Assembly: GCF_002838065.1 (NCBI RefSeq)
Contig: NZ_PIZU01000005.1
Coordinates: 1-64,000 of the forward strand
Direction of reading: 5' to 3'
Origin: Mycobacterium hubeiense
Lineage (GTDB): Bacteria; Actinomycetota; Actinomycetes; Mycobacteriales; Mycobacteriaceae
Length of the DNA stretch: 64,000 nt
Shown here: positions 41,491 through 52,008 of the stretch, piece by piece
Position numbering within the stretch: position 1 is the first letter of the stretch
Layout of the letters: each line of letters opens with the position of its first letter
Program-made: the position numbers and the translations under genes
The notes under the pieces: model-generated
Told to the model about the DNA's origin: nothing
Database searches by the model: none
Seen by the model: the letters and a program-made list of their open reading frames with translations, nothing else

Positions 41491-41582
41491 AACGCAAAGG
41501 TAACCTAACGACATCGGTTCTGTTTATCCGGTTGGTGGTATTGCCGCCCCGGAACCGCCCGAAACGCCCCTTGGAGGTAGTT

Positions 41583-42764
<1,182 letters not shown>

Positions 42765-42808
42765 TTCTCTACGACGCGATGTAGTAGCTGGCGGCTTTTT
42801 CGGGCACA

Positions 42809-43180
42809 ATGGCCGCCATGACAAGTGCGTTTGATTTGCGGACGGTCGCCGGGTGGTTCCGTCTGGTCGCTCTGCTGGAGGCCGTCAGCTGGGTCGGGCT
42901 GCTGATCGGGATGTACTTCAAGTACCTGGGCACGCCGCGAACTGAGGTCGGCGTCAAGGTGTTCGGTCCGGTCCACGGCGGGATCTTCATCGCGTTCGTG
43001 GTGGCCGCCCTGTTCGTCGGGATCGCGGTCAAATGGGCGTGGGGGACGTGGTTGCTGGCGTTGCTGGGCAGCATCGTGCCGCTCGGCAGTGTGATTTTCC
43101 TCATATGGGCAGATCGGACAGGGCGAATGGGCCCCGTGGAGCTTGTGCAACCGGGCCGGTCGGTACCCGAAACGACGTGA
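42809..43180 (+). CDS. DUF3817 family small membrane protein
   Basis: A 120-123 residue integral membrane protein with three hydrophobic helices: FRLVALLEAVSWVGLLIGMY, GIFIAFVVAALFVGIAVKWA and WLLALLGSIVPLGSVIFLIW. The motif LLEAVSW and the loop VFGPVHGG are typical of DUF3817. ATG 42809 and ATG 42818 are both possible starts. No function is known for the family. It lies between fadA4 and the thioredoxin-like gene, on the same strand as both. Confidence 0.82.
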   Translation: MAAMTSAFDLRTVAGWFRLVALLEAVSWVGLLIGMYFKYLGTPRTEVGVKVFGPVHGGIFIAFVVAALFVGIAVKWAWGTWLLALLGSIVPLGSVIFLIWADRTGRMGPVELVQPGRSVPETT

Positions 43181-43193
43181 CAGACTTGTGGGC

Positions 43194-44090
43194 GTGACTC
43201 GTCCACGACCTTCTATTGCGGGCTCCCTGGCCGGTGCGGTTGACCTCTCCGCCCTCAAACAGCGGGCCAGTCAAAGCTCGGCCAGTCCAGGCTCGGAACA
43301 ACCCGGCGGTGTCGAAATTACCGAGGCCAACTTCGAGGCCGAGGTGCTGGTCCGGTCCAGTCAGGTCCCGGTGGTGGTCGTGCTGTGGTCGCCGCGCAGC
43401 GACGCCAGCGCCCAGCTCGCCAACACATTGGCCGAGCTGGCCTCCGCCGACGCCGGCAAGTGGTCCCTGACGACGGTGAACGTCGACGCGGTGCCGCGGG
43501 TGGCGCAGATGTTCGGCGTGCAGGCGGTGCCGACCGTGGTGGCTTTGGCTGCCGGCCAACCCATTTCGAGCTTCCAGGGGGTGCAGCCCGCCGACCAGTT
43601 GCGCGGCTGGATCGACTCACTACTGAACGCCACGGCCGGAAAGCTCAGCGGCGCAGCCGATTCCGAGGAGGCCGAGCAGGTCGATCCGGAGGTGGCGCAA
43701 GCGCGCGCGCATCTGGATGCCGGTGACTTCGACGCCGCGCTCAAGGCCTATCAGACGATTCTCGACGCGCGGCCCAACCACGCCGAGGCCAAGGGCGCGG
43801 TCCGTCAGATCGCTTTCCTGCAGCGCGCGACGGCACACCGGCCCGACGCGGTCGCGGTCGCCGATGCCGCGCCCGACGACATCGAGGCCGCCTTCGCCGC
43901 CGCCGATGTGGAGATCCTGCAGCAGCAGGTCACCGCCGCCTTCGATCGACTGATCGCGCTGGTCAAGCGGACCGCCGGCGACGACCGCACCAAGGTGCGC
44001 ACGCGGCTGATCGAGCTGTTCGAGCTGTTCGACCCGGCCGACCCCGAGGTCATCGCCGGCCGGCGCAACCTCGCCAACGCGCTGTATTAG
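43194..44090 (+). CDS. thioredoxin-fold TPR protein, CnoX/YbbN-like (Rv1324)
   Basis: A 298-residue cytosolic protein. Residues about 40-145 form a thioredoxin fold (VEITEANFEAEVLVRSSQVP, then WSPRSDAS where the active-site CxxC would be, then FGVQAVPTVVALAAGQP). Both cysteines are absent, so it has no disulfide activity. The C-terminal half has TPR-like helices (LDAGDFDAALKAYQTILDARPNHAEA). This is the layout of the E. coli co-chaperone CnoX/YbbN. GTG 43194 is used. It ends in front of the strong hairpin at 44102. Confidence 0.88.
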   Translation: MTRPRPSIAGSLAGAVDLSALKQRASQSSASPGSEQPGGVEITEANFEAEVLVRSSQVPVVVVLWSPRSDASAQLANTLAELASADAGKWSLTTVNVDAVPRVAQMFGVQAVPTVVALAAGQPISSFQGVQPADQLRGWIDSLLNATAGKLSGAADSEEAEQVDPEVAQARAHLDAGDFDAALKAYQTILDARPNHAEAKGAVRQIAFLQRATAHRPDAVAVADAAPDDIEAAFAAADVEILQQQVTAAFDRLIALVKRTAGDDRTKVRTRLIELFELFDPADPEVIAGRRNLANALY

Positions 44091-44101
44091 CTACGGCGTC
44101 C

Positions 44102-44153
44102 AGTGTGAACCCAGTGCGAAAATCCGGCCGGATTCTCGCACTGGCTTCACACT
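44102..44153. repeat. 52-bp near-perfect hairpin between convergent genes
   Basis: The left arm 44102-44125 and right arm 44130-44153 pair at 22 of 24 positions around the loop GGCC. The arms contain GTGTGAACCCAGTGCG and its mirror. Layout and words match the hairpin at 10624-10679, so they are two copies of one element. Placed between the convergent Rv1324-like gene and glgB, it is a likely bidirectional terminator. Confidence 0.85.
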
Positions 44154-44168
44154 CGCAGAGCCCGGATC

Positions 44169-46376
44169 CTAGGCCGGTTCGAACCACAGCGCCGCCAGCG
44201 GCGGCAACACCATCACCGCCGACGCCGGGCGGCCGTGCCATGGCTCCTCGGTGGCCTCGACGGAACCGAAATTGCCGATGCCCGCGCCGTGGTAGACCGT
44301 CGCGTCGGTGTTGAGCACCTCACGCCAGGTGCCCGCATGCGGCAGGCCCAGCCGGTAGCGGGTGTGCTCGGCGCCGGAGAAGTTGAACACACAGGCCAGC
44401 ACCGACCCGTCGACGCCGAACCGCAGAAAGCTCAGCACGTTGTTGGCGGAATCGTTGGCGTCGATCCAGGAATAGCCCTCGGGGCTGGTATCCCGCGACC
44501 ACAGCGCCGAGCGGCCGCGGTAGATCTCGTTGAGGTCGGCCACCAGCCGCTGAATGCCGTTGGAGAAGCTGTTCTCGCTCAGCTGATACCAGTCCAGCCC
44601 ACGCTCCTCCGACCACTCCGCGCGCTGCCCGAAATCCTGGCCCATGAACAGCAACTGCTTGCCCGGGTGGGCCCACTGGTAGGCCAGCAGGCCACGCACG
44701 CCGGCCGCCTTCATGTGATCGTTTCCGGGCATCCGGCCCCACAGCGTGCCCTTGCCGTGCACCACCTCGTCGTGGCTGATCGGCAGCACGTAGTTCTCAC
44801 TGAACGCGTACAGCATCGAGAACGTCATCTCGTGGTGGTGGTAGGAGCGATGCACCGGGTCGCGGCTGATGTAGTCCAGCGTGTCGTTCATCCAGCCCAT
44901 GTTCCACTTCATCGAGAAGCCAAGGCCGCCAAGGTTCGTCGGGCGCGATACGCCGGGCCACGAGGTGGACTCCTCGGCGATGGTGACGATGCCGGGCGCG
45001 ATCTTGTGCACCGTCGCGTTCATCTCCTGTAGGAATTGCACCGCCTCCAGGTTTTCCCGACCGCCGTAGATGTTGGGCGTCCAACCGCCCTCGGGCCGGG
45101 AGTAGTCCAGATACAGCATCGACGCGACGGCGTCCACACGTAGGCCGTCGATGTGGAACTCCTGCAGCCAGTACAGCGCGTTGGCCACCAGGAAGTTGCG
45201 CACCTCGGGCCGCCCGAAGTCGAACACATAAGTGCCCCAGTCGAGTTGCTCGCCGCGGCGCGGGTCCTGATGCTCGTACAGCGGCGTGCCGTCGAACCGG
45301 CCCAGCGCCCAGGCGTCTTTCGGGAAATGCGCCGGCACCCAGTCGACGATCACGCCGATCCCGGCCTGGTGCAGGCAATCGACCAGATACCGGAAATCGT
45401 CGGGCGTGCCCAGCCGCGAGGTGGGGGCGTAGTACGACGTCACCTGGTAGCCCCACGATCCGCCGAACGGATGCTCGGCAACCGGCAGCATCTCGACATG
45501 GGTAAAGCCCTGCGCCACCACGTATTCCGTGAGCTCCACGGCCAGCTGCCGGTACGACAGCCCGGGTCGCCACGACATCAGGTGCACCTCGTAGGTGCTC
45601 ATCGGCTCGAACACCGGGTTGCGCCGCGCACGCTGAGCCATCCACGCCTCGTCACCCCAGGTGTAGGAACTGGACGTCACCCGCGACGCCGTCTGCGGCG
45701 GGACCTCGGTGGCGAACGCCATCGGGTCGGCGCGGTCGGTGACCGACCCGTCGGCGCCGTGGATGCGGAACTTGTACAGCCCGCCGACCGGGAAGCCGGG
45801 CCAGAACAACTCCCAGACGCCTGATGAGCCCAGCACCCGCAGCGGCGCCTCGTTGCCGTCCCAGTGGTTGAACTCACCGATGAGGCTGACGCCCTTGGCG
45901 TTTGGCGCCCACACCGCGAACGACACGCCGCTCACCACGCCGTCGGCGGTGGTGAAGGAGCGCGGATGCGCGCCGAGAATCTCCCACAGCCGTTCGTGGC
46001 GGCCCTCGGCGAACAGGTGCAGATCCAACTCGCCCAGCGTGGGCAGGAACCGGTATGCGTCGGCCGTCACATGCACATCCGGCGATTCACCGGCGCCTGG
46101 ATAGCTGACCTCGAGGCGATAGTCGATGAGGTTGGTGAATGGCAGCGCCACGGCGAACAGTCCGGACTCGATGTGCTCCAGCGGATAGCGGTCATCGCCG
46201 ACCAGCGCCACCACCTTGACCGCGTGCGGGCGATACGCGCGCAGGACGGTGTGATCGCCGTATTCGTGTGCGCCCAAGACGGAATGCGGGTTGTGATGCT
46301 CACCGGCCAACAGCCGGTTCAGATCCGACGCATCTGGTCGCAGGTACGGGCTGGTGAGCTGATTGGTACGCGTCAT
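44169..46376 (-). CDS. glgB: 1,4-alpha-glucan branching enzyme
   Basis: A 735-residue GH13 branching enzyme that puts alpha-1,6 branches into alpha-glucan made by GlgE. Two N-terminal beta-sandwich domains (about residues 1-215) precede the barrel. The nucleophile is D415 in [12 protein letters not shown], the acid E468 in [12 protein letters not shown], and the transition-state Asp lies in [13 protein letters not shown]. Sequence runs parallel to M. tuberculosis GlgB (Rv1326c). ATG 46376 has GATGAGGAT upstream and follows the glgE stop by 4 bp, so glgE-glgB form an operon. PE_PGRS24, which lies downstream in M. tuberculosis, is absent. Confidence 0.97.
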   Translation of the reverse strand: MTRTNQLTSPYLRPDASDLNRLLAGEHHNPHSVLGAHEYGDHTVLRAYRPHAVKVVALVGDDRYPLEHIESGLFAVALPFTNLIDYRLEVSYPGAGESPDVHVTADAYRFLPTLGELDLHLFAEGRHERLWEILGAHPRSFTTADGVVSGVSFAVWAPNAKGVSLIGEFNHWDGNEAPLRVLGSSGVWELFWPGFPVGGLYKFRIHGADGSVTDRADPMAFATEVPPQTASRVTSSSYTWGDEAWMAQRARRNPVFEPMSTYEVHLMSWRPGLSYRQLAVELTEYVVAQGFTHVEMLPVAEHPFGGSWGYQVTSYYAPTSRLGTPDDFRYLVDCLHQAGIGVIVDWVPAHFPKDAWALGRFDGTPLYEHQDPRRGEQLDWGTYVFDFGRPEVRNFLVANALYWLQEFHIDGLRVDAVASMLYLDYSRPEGGWTPNIYGGRENLEAVQFLQEMNATVHKIAPGIVTIAEESTSWPGVSRPTNLGGLGFSMKWNMGWMNDTLDYISRDPVHRSYHHHEMTFSMLYAFSENYVLPISHDEVVHGKGTLWGRMPGNDHMKAAGVRGLLAYQWAHPGKQLLFMGQDFGQRAEWSEERGLDWYQLSENSFSNGIQRLVADLNEIYRGRSALWSRDTSPEGYSWIDANDSANNVLSFLRFGVDGSVLACVFNFSGAEHTRYRLGLPHAGTWREVLNTDATVYHGAGIGNFGSVEATEEPWHGRPASAVMVLPPLAALWFEPA

Positions 46377-46380
46377 ATCC

Positions 46381-48453
46381 TCATCCCCTGCGCAGCAAGG
46401 CAAGTCGTTTCTCGTACGGGATCAACGGCATGTTCAGCACATGCGCGACCGCCTTGCCCGGGTCAAGGCGAACGTAATTCGATTGTCCCCATTGGTATTC
46501 CTCTGCGGTGATCTCGTCGCGCACCCAGAACCGGTCGTACCATTCCATGCCCAGCGCCGGCATATCGAGCCACAGCGTGGCCTCCTCCGGGCCGAACGGG
46601 TTGAGCGTCACCACCACCAGCACCGTGTCGCCGGTCACCGGGTCGAACTTGCTGTAGGCCAGCAGCGCGTCGTTGTCGATGTGGTGGAACTTGATGGTGC
46701 GCAGTTGACGCAGCGCCGGATGCAAGCGCCGAATCTCGTTGAGCCGGGTCAACAACGGCTCCAGCGATTCCCCGGCCGCCAGCGCCGCGTCGAAGTCCCG
46801 GGGGCGAAGCTCGTACTTCTCCGAATCGAGGTACTCCTCGCTGCCCGGCCGCACCGCCTGATGTTCGAACAGCTCGTAGCCGGAGTACACACCCCACGAC
46901 GAGCTCATTGTCGACGCAAGGACGGCGCGGATCGCGAACATCCCCGGACCGCCGTGCTGCAGGCTTTCGTGCAGGATGTCGGGGGTGTTGACGAACAGGT
47001 TGGGCCGCGCGTAGTCGGCGTGCTGGGCGATCTGCTCGCCGAATTCGGTGAGCTCGGCCTTCGATGTGCGCCAGGTGAAGTACGTATACGACTGCGTGAA
47101 ACCGAGTTTGGCCAACCCGTACAGCCGGGCCGGGCGGGTGAACGCCTCGGACAGGAACAACACGTCGGGGTCGTCGTTCTTGACCTGCCCGATCAGCCAG
47201 GCCCAGAAGTTCGGCGGTTTGGTGTGCGGGTTGTCGACCCGAAACACCTTGACACCGTGGGACACCCAGAACCGCACCACCCGCAGCACCTCGTGGTACA
47301 GCCCGGCGGGGTCGTTGTCGAAGTTCAGCGGGTAGATGTCCTGGTACTTCTTCGGCGGGTTCTCCGCGTACGCGATCGTCCCGTCGGGCAGCACGGTGAA
47401 CCACTCCGGATGCTCTTTGGCCCACGGGTGATCGGGCGCGCACTGCAGCGCCAGGTCCAGCGCGACCTCCATGCCCTGATCGCGGGCCGCCGCAACGAAA
47501 TCGTCGAAATCGTCGATCGTGCCCAGTTGCGGGTGCACGGCGTCGTGGCCGCCTTCGTCGCTGCCGATCGCCCACGGCGAGCCGACGTCACCCGGCGCGG
47601 CGGTCACGGAATTGTTGCGGCCCTTGCGATGAACCTTGCCGATTGGATGGATGGGCGGCAGGTACACCACGTCGAATCCCATTTTGGCGATGCGCGGCAA
47701 CGCTTTCGCCGCGGTGACGAACGTGCCGTGCACGGGGTTGCCGTCGTCGTCCCACCCTCCGGTGGACCGCGGGAACATTTCGTACCAGGAGCTGAACCGG
47801 GCCAGCGGCCGATCCACCCAGACGCCGTAACGCTCACCGCGCGTGACCAATTCGCGCAACGGGTACTGCTCGAGCAGTTCGGTGACCTCAGGGGACAGCG
47901 CCGCGCCGGCGCGGGTGAACGGGTCTCCCGGTTTGCGCAGCGCCGCCGCAGCCTCGATCAGCGGATCGCGCAACTTGCGGGGCAGCCCGGTCGCGGCGCG
48001 TTCCAGCAGCCGGGCGCCGATGAGCAGGTCGTTGGACAACTCGGTCTCACCCTGGCCGGCGTCGAGCTTGGCCGTCACCGCGCGGCGCCATGTGGCGATC
48101 GGGTCACCCCATCCCTCGACCCGGAACGTCCACAGGCCGACGCTGTCGGGGGTGAACTGCCCATGGAACACGTCGGGCGTGTCACCCGGTGGCATCGGCA
48201 GCCGCTGCGGTTTGACCCGCGAGGTCGAATTGTTGCCGTTCTCGATCGGCGTGATGCTGGGCACCGGCCCGTCGGCGAGCTGGGGATAGGCGGTGCCGTG
48301 ATAACGCACCACCAGCGTCGCCGCCACCGCATCGTGGCCTTCACGCCACACGGTGGCGCGAACCGGCACCACCTCGCCCACGACGGCTTTGGCCGGAAAC
48401 CGCCCGCCGGAGACTACGGGCGCGACGTCATCGATCTCGATCCGGCCGGCCAC
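46381..48453 (-). CDS. glgE: alpha-1,4-glucan:maltose-1-phosphate maltosyltransferase
   Basis: A 690-residue GH13 enzyme that transfers maltose from maltose-1-phosphate to the end of alpha-glucan. The nucleophile is D407 in [14 protein letters not shown] and the acid/base E436 in [13 protein letters not shown]. The substrate-defining segment [22 protein letters not shown] is present. GTG 48453 follows AGGAG by 6 nt. It is the first gene of the reverse glgE-glgB pair and divergent from glgP, as in M. tuberculosis. Loss of this step with trehalose present is toxic in M. tuberculosis because maltose-1-phosphate builds up. Confidence 0.97.
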   Translation of the reverse strand: MAGRIEIDDVAPVVSGGRFPAKAVVGEVVPVRATVWREGHDAVAATLVVRYHGTAYPQLADGPVPSITPIENGNNSTSRVKPQRLPMPPGDTPDVFHGQFTPDSVGLWTFRVEGWGDPIATWRRAVTAKLDAGQGETELSNDLLIGARLLERAATGLPRKLRDPLIEAAAALRKPGDPFTRAGAALSPEVTELLEQYPLRELVTRGERYGVWVDRPLARFSSWYEMFPRSTGGWDDDGNPVHGTFVTAAKALPRIAKMGFDVVYLPPIHPIGKVHRKGRNNSVTAAPGDVGSPWAIGSDEGGHDAVHPQLGTIDDFDDFVAAARDQGMEVALDLALQCAPDHPWAKEHPEWFTVLPDGTIAYAENPPKKYQDIYPLNFDNDPAGLYHEVLRVVRFWVSHGVKVFRVDNPHTKPPNFWAWLIGQVKNDDPDVLFLSEAFTRPARLYGLAKLGFTQSYTYFTWRTSKAELTEFGEQIAQHADYARPNLFVNTPDILHESLQHGGPGMFAIRAVLASTMSSSWGVYSGYELFEHQAVRPGSEEYLDSEKYELRPRDFDAALAAGESLEPLLTRLNEIRRLHPALRQLRTIKFHHIDNDALLAYSKFDPVTGDTVLVVVTLNPFGPEEATLWLDMPALGMEWYDRFWVRDEITAEEYQWGQSNYVRLDPGKAVAHVLNMPLIPYEKRLALLRRG

Positions 48454-48562
48454 TAACCACTCCTAACGCTCCTCGTGCGCCTATACCCACCGTAATGGTC
48501 GGCCCAACCCCGTGCGGGTGAAGCGGTCACGCTCCGAACACTGCAGCGCCACGATTAATCAG

Positions 48563-48568
48563 TAAGGT
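48563..48568 (+). promoter_or_regulatory. -10 element of a probable leaderless glgP promoter
   Basis: TAAGGT ends 8 nt before GTG 48577. The same hexamer at nearly the same distance is found before nucS. No ribosome site is visible in the 123-bp divergent gap with glgE. Confidence 0.55.
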
Positions 48569-48576
48569 TGACTCGC

Positions 48577-51174
48577 GTGAAAGCGCTTCGCAGGTTCACC
48601 GTCCGCGCCCATCTGCCCGAACGATTGGCGGCGCTGGAACGGCTGTCGGTCAACCTGCGCTGGTCGTGGGACAAGCCCACCCAAGACTTGTTCGCCACCA
48701 TCGATCCGCAGCTGTGGCGCCAGCTCGGCTGCGACCCGGTGGCCCTGCTCGGCGGGGTGAGCCCGCAGCGGCTGGACGAATTGGCGACCGATGAGTCGTT
48801 TCTGACGCGCCTCGACGAGCTGGCCGCCGAGCTCGACGATTACCTGGCCCGCCCGCTGTGGTACCAGGAGCAGCTCGAGCAGGGAGCCGAACTGCCCAAT
48901 GGCATCGCCTATTTCTCGATGGAGTTCGGCGTCGCCGAGGTGCTGCCCAACTACTCCGGCGGCCTGGGCATCCTCGCCGGCGACCACCTCAAGGCGGCCT
49001 CGGACATGGGGCTGCCGCTGATCGCCGTCGGCCTGTACTACCGCTCCGGCTACTTCCGGCAGTCGTTGACGGCCGACGGCTGGCAGCACGAGAACTATCC
49101 GTCGATCGATCCGCAGGGTCTGCCGCTGCGGCTGCTCACCGATGCCACCGGCAACCCGGTGCTGATCGAACTCGCGATGCCCGAGGGCGCCCAGCTGCGG
49201 GCACGGGTCTGGGTCGCACAAATCGGCCGAATTCCCTTGCTGCTGCTGGATTCCGACATTCCGGAGAACGAGCACGACCTGCGCAGCGTCACCGACCGGC
49301 TCTATGGCGGCGATCAGGAGCACCGGATCAAGCAGGAGATGCTGGCCGGCATCGGCGGCGTACGGGCGATCCGCGCGTTCACCGAGATCGAAGGCCGGCC
49401 CGAGCCCGAGGTGTTCCACATGAACGAAGGTCATGCGGGCTTCCTCGGCGTCGAACGTATCCGGGAATTGATCGACGCCGGCCTGGATTTCGACACGGCG
49501 CTGGCGGTGGTGCGCTCGTCGACGGTCTTCACCACGCACACGCCGGTGCCCGCGGGTATCGACCGTTTCCCCGTCGAGATGGTCAAGCGCTACTTCGGCA
49601 GCGGTACGGGCGGCGACTCGCGGCTGCTGCCGGGCGTGCCGCTGGATCGAGTGATCGCCTTTGGCGCGGAGGACGACCCGTCCAAGTTCAACATGGCCCA
49701 CATGGGTCTGCGGCTCGCGCAGCGGGCCAACGGGGTGTCGCTGTTGCACGGCCAGGTCAGCCGGGTGATGTTCAACGACCTGTGGCCCGGGTTCGACCCC
49801 GACGAGGTGCCGATCGGCTCGATCACCAACGGCGTGCACGCGCCTACGTGGGCCGCCCCGCTGTGGCTGGAGTTGGGCCGCGAGCTGCTCGGCGCCCAGG
49901 ACCTGGCCTCGCTGCGCGAGCCCGCCACGTGGGCGCGTCTGCAGCAAGTCGACCCTGCACAGATCTGGTCGATCCGCTCGCAGTTGCGCGCTCAGCTCAT
50001 CGACGACGTCCGCGCGCGCTTGCGTCGTTCCTGGCTGGAACGTGGCGCCTCGGAGGCCGAACTGGGTTGGATCGCAACGGCTTTCGACCCCGACGTGTTG
50101 ACGGTCGGATTCGCCCGCCGGGTGCCGACCTATAAGCGGTTGACGCTGATGCTGCGTGACCCCGAGCGGCTGGAGAAATTGCTGCTCGACGAGAAGCGGC
50201 CGGTCCAGCTGATCGTCGCGGGCAAATCGCATCCCGCCGACGACGGCGGTAAGGCTTTGATTCAGCAGGTGGTTCGCTTCGCCGACCGGCCCGAGGTGCG
50301 CCACCGCATCGCGTTCTTGCCCGACTACGACATGTCGATGGCACGGCTGCTGTACTGGGGCTGCGACGTCTGGCTGAACAACCCGCTGCGACCGCTGGAG
50401 GCGTGCGGCACGTCGGGCATGAAGAGCGCGCTCAACGGCGGGCTGAACCTGTCGATCCGCGACGGCTGGTGGGATGAGTGGTACGACGGCGAAAACGGTT
50501 GGGAGATCCCGACGGCCGACGGTCTGGCCGACGAGAGCCGTCGCGACGACCTGGAAGCCAGCGCGCTGTATGACCTACTCGAGCAGTCGGTGACACCGAA
50601 GTTCTACGAGCGCGACGAGCGGGGCATCCCGACGCGCTGGGTGGAGATGGTGCGGCATACGCTGCAGGTGCTCGGGCCCAAGGTGCTGGCGTCGCGGATG
50701 GTGCGCGACTACACCGAGAAGTACTACGCCCCGGCCGCGCAGTCGCTGCGCAGGACCATTCAGCCCGACGACGCGGGCGTGCCGTTCGGCGCGGCCCGGG
50801 ATCTGGCCGCCTACCGGCTGCGTGCCCAGGAGGCCTGGCCCAAGATCCAGATCACCGACGTGGACAGCTACGGATTGCCCGATACGCCGCTGCTGGGCTC
50901 GAAACTCACGCTGACGGCGACGGTGCACCTGGCCGGATTGCGTCCCGACGAGGTGTCGGTGCAGGCCGTGCTGGGCCGGGTCGACGACGGCGACGCGCTG
51001 GTGAACCCGGTGACCGTGCCGATGTCGCACACCGGCAGCACCGACGGCAACGAGGTGTTCTCGACGACGACGCCGCTGCCGGTGGCCGGTTCGGTCGGTT
51101 ACACGGTGCGGGTGCTGCCACATCACCCGCTCCTGGCGGCGGACAACGAGCTGGGGCTCGTCACGTTGGCCTGA
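48577..51174 (+). CDS. glgP: alpha-glucan phosphorylase
   Basis: An 865-residue phosphorylase of the shorter alpha-1,4-glucan type (family GT35), which releases glucose-1-phosphate from alpha-glucan. The pyridoxal-phosphate lysine is K616 in GTSGMKSALNGG. Earlier segments include FGVAEVLPNYSGGLGILAGDH, EVFHMNEGHAGF and RVPTYKRLTLML. GTG 48577 matches the M. tuberculosis Rv1328 N-terminus (VKALRRFTVRAHLPERL); TTG 48568 is in frame but less likely. It is divergent from glgE-glgB, so synthesis and breakdown are encoded back to back. Confidence 0.96.
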   Translation: MKALRRFTVRAHLPERLAALERLSVNLRWSWDKPTQDLFATIDPQLWRQLGCDPVALLGGVSPQRLDELATDESFLTRLDELAAELDDYLARPLWYQEQLEQGAELPNGIAYFSMEFGVAEVLPNYSGGLGILAGDHLKAASDMGLPLIAVGLYYRSGYFRQSLTADGWQHENYPSIDPQGLPLRLLTDATGNPVLIELAMPEGAQLRARVWVAQIGRIPLLLLDSDIPENEHDLRSVTDRLYGGDQEHRIKQEMLAGIGGVRAIRAFTEIEGRPEPEVFHMNEGHAGFLGVERIRELIDAGLDFDTALAVVRSSTVFTTHTPVPAGIDRFPVEMVKRYFGSGTGGDSRLLPGVPLDRVIAFGAEDDPSKFNMAHMGLRLAQRANGVSLLHGQVSRVMFNDLWPGFDPDEVPIGSITNGVHAPTWAAPLWLELGRELLGAQDLASLREPATWARLQQVDPAQIWSIRSQLRAQLIDDVRARLRRSWLERGASEAELGWIATAFDPDVLTVGFARRVPTYKRLTLMLRDPERLEKLLLDEKRPVQLIVAGKSHPADDGGKALIQQVVRFADRPEVRHRIAFLPDYDMSMARLLYWGCDVWLNNPLRPLEACGTSGMKSALNGGLNLSIRDGWWDEWYDGENGWEIPTADGLADESRRDDLEASALYDLLEQSVTPKFYERDERGIPTRWVEMVRHTLQVLGPKVLASRMVRDYTEKYYAPAAQSLRRTIQPDDAGVPFGAARDLAAYRLRAQEAWPKIQITDVDSYGLPDTPLLGSKLTLTATVHLAGLRPDEVSVQAVLGRVDDGDALVNPVTVPMSHTGSTDGNEVFSTTTPLPVAGSVGYTVRVLPHHPLLAADNELGLVTLA

Positions 51175-51250
51175 TGTTTTCCAGCGGTCAATGCCGGAGT
51201 AATTAAGTAGGCGATGTAAGTTCCCGGGGAAGCTTACGAAAGGCCGCGCC

Positions 51251-51988
51251 ATGTTCCGACCGCTCGCCCTGTTGGCCGCCTGCCTGTTGACCTGCGCTCT
51301 CACCGCTCCGTCGGCGTCGGCCGACCCCGAGACCGAACCCGTCGTCGCGGATGCGCCGGCCCCCGAGGCGGCCCCGCCGCCACCCGCGGCCGCGCCGGTC
51401 GACGAAGGCCGGGTGGAGTCGACGCCGCCGGCGAGCACCAAGACCCCCGACGGCTGGGAGTTGGTGCTGTCGGCCAGAGACGAGACGCAGAAGGTCATCC
51501 CGCCGCTGACGACGGCGTTGTCGTCGCGCGAATACGTGGTCGGCGGCACCTATTCCGGCCAGCTGATCGGCCCGGATGAAGGCGAGCCGCCGCACGGCAC
51601 CCTCGAGGTCGGCTACGAGATCGGCTGCGGCATCGATATGAGCACGTCCAACGGCGTCTCGCTGACCGGGACCGCGGGCATCAACCCGTCGATCGGCGTG
51701 ATCGGCACCGACATCATCTCGCCGGTGCCCGACGGCGTCCTACCGGGGATCGGCGGCAACCTCGGTGGCGGCATCACGATCGGCCTCAAGCCGGGCATCG
51801 TGAACATCGTCCCGGTGACGAAGAAGGACTTCAAAGGCGCCGAGCCGTGGGTCATGATCAGCAATTTCCGGGTCAAGATCGACGGCTGCGTCGGTGAATC
51901 GTTCATCAGGTCCTATGCGTTTTTGACCCGATCGACCGACATGTCCGACGCGGTGCTGGCCTGGTACGGCGTCACCAAGAAGGTCTGA
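51251..51988 (+). CDS. MspA-family porin with long Pro/Ala-rich N-terminal segment
   Basis: A 245-residue exported protein. A Sec signal peptide (about residues 1-25, cleaved after ASA) is followed by about 45 residues rich in Pro, Ala and Glu, then an MspA-type domain: REYVVGGTYSGQLIG, GTLEVGYEIGCGIDMS, and the C-terminal SFIRSYAFLTRSTD. MspA itself has 184 mature residues and no such linker. Two Cys in the porin domain (near GYEIGCGI and DGCVGESF) could form a disulfide. ATG 51251 follows GAAAGGCCG. Outer-membrane diffusion of small hydrophilic solutes is the family role. Confidence 0.85.
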   Translation: MFRPLALLAACLLTCALTAPSASADPETEPVVADAPAPEAAPPPPAAAPVDEGRVESTPPASTKTPDGWELVLSARDETQKVIPPLTTALSSREYVVGGTYSGQLIGPDEGEPPHGTLEVGYEIGCGIDMSTSNGVSLTGTAGINPSIGVIGTDIISPVPDGVLPGIGGNLGGGITIGLKPGIVNIVPVTKKDFKGAEPWVMISNFRVKIDGCVGESFIRSYAFLTRSTDMSDAVLAWYGVTKKV

Positions 51989-52008
51989 CGGTTTGCGGCG
52001 AGGCCTCG

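Noticed and set aside
44091..44168. A PE_PGRS24 remnant between the Rv1324-like gene and glgB
   Set aside because: The gap is only 78 bp and holds just the hairpin element.
46363..48456. A 697-codon open frame on the + strand
   Set aside because: It is exactly antisense to glgE, whose catalytic motifs and homology are clear. Long antisense frames are common in GC-rich mycobacterial DNA.
48559..50304. A 581-codon open frame on the - strand
   Set aside because: Antisense to glgP, with no recognisable domain and a composition rich in Arg, Gln and His typical of shadow frames.
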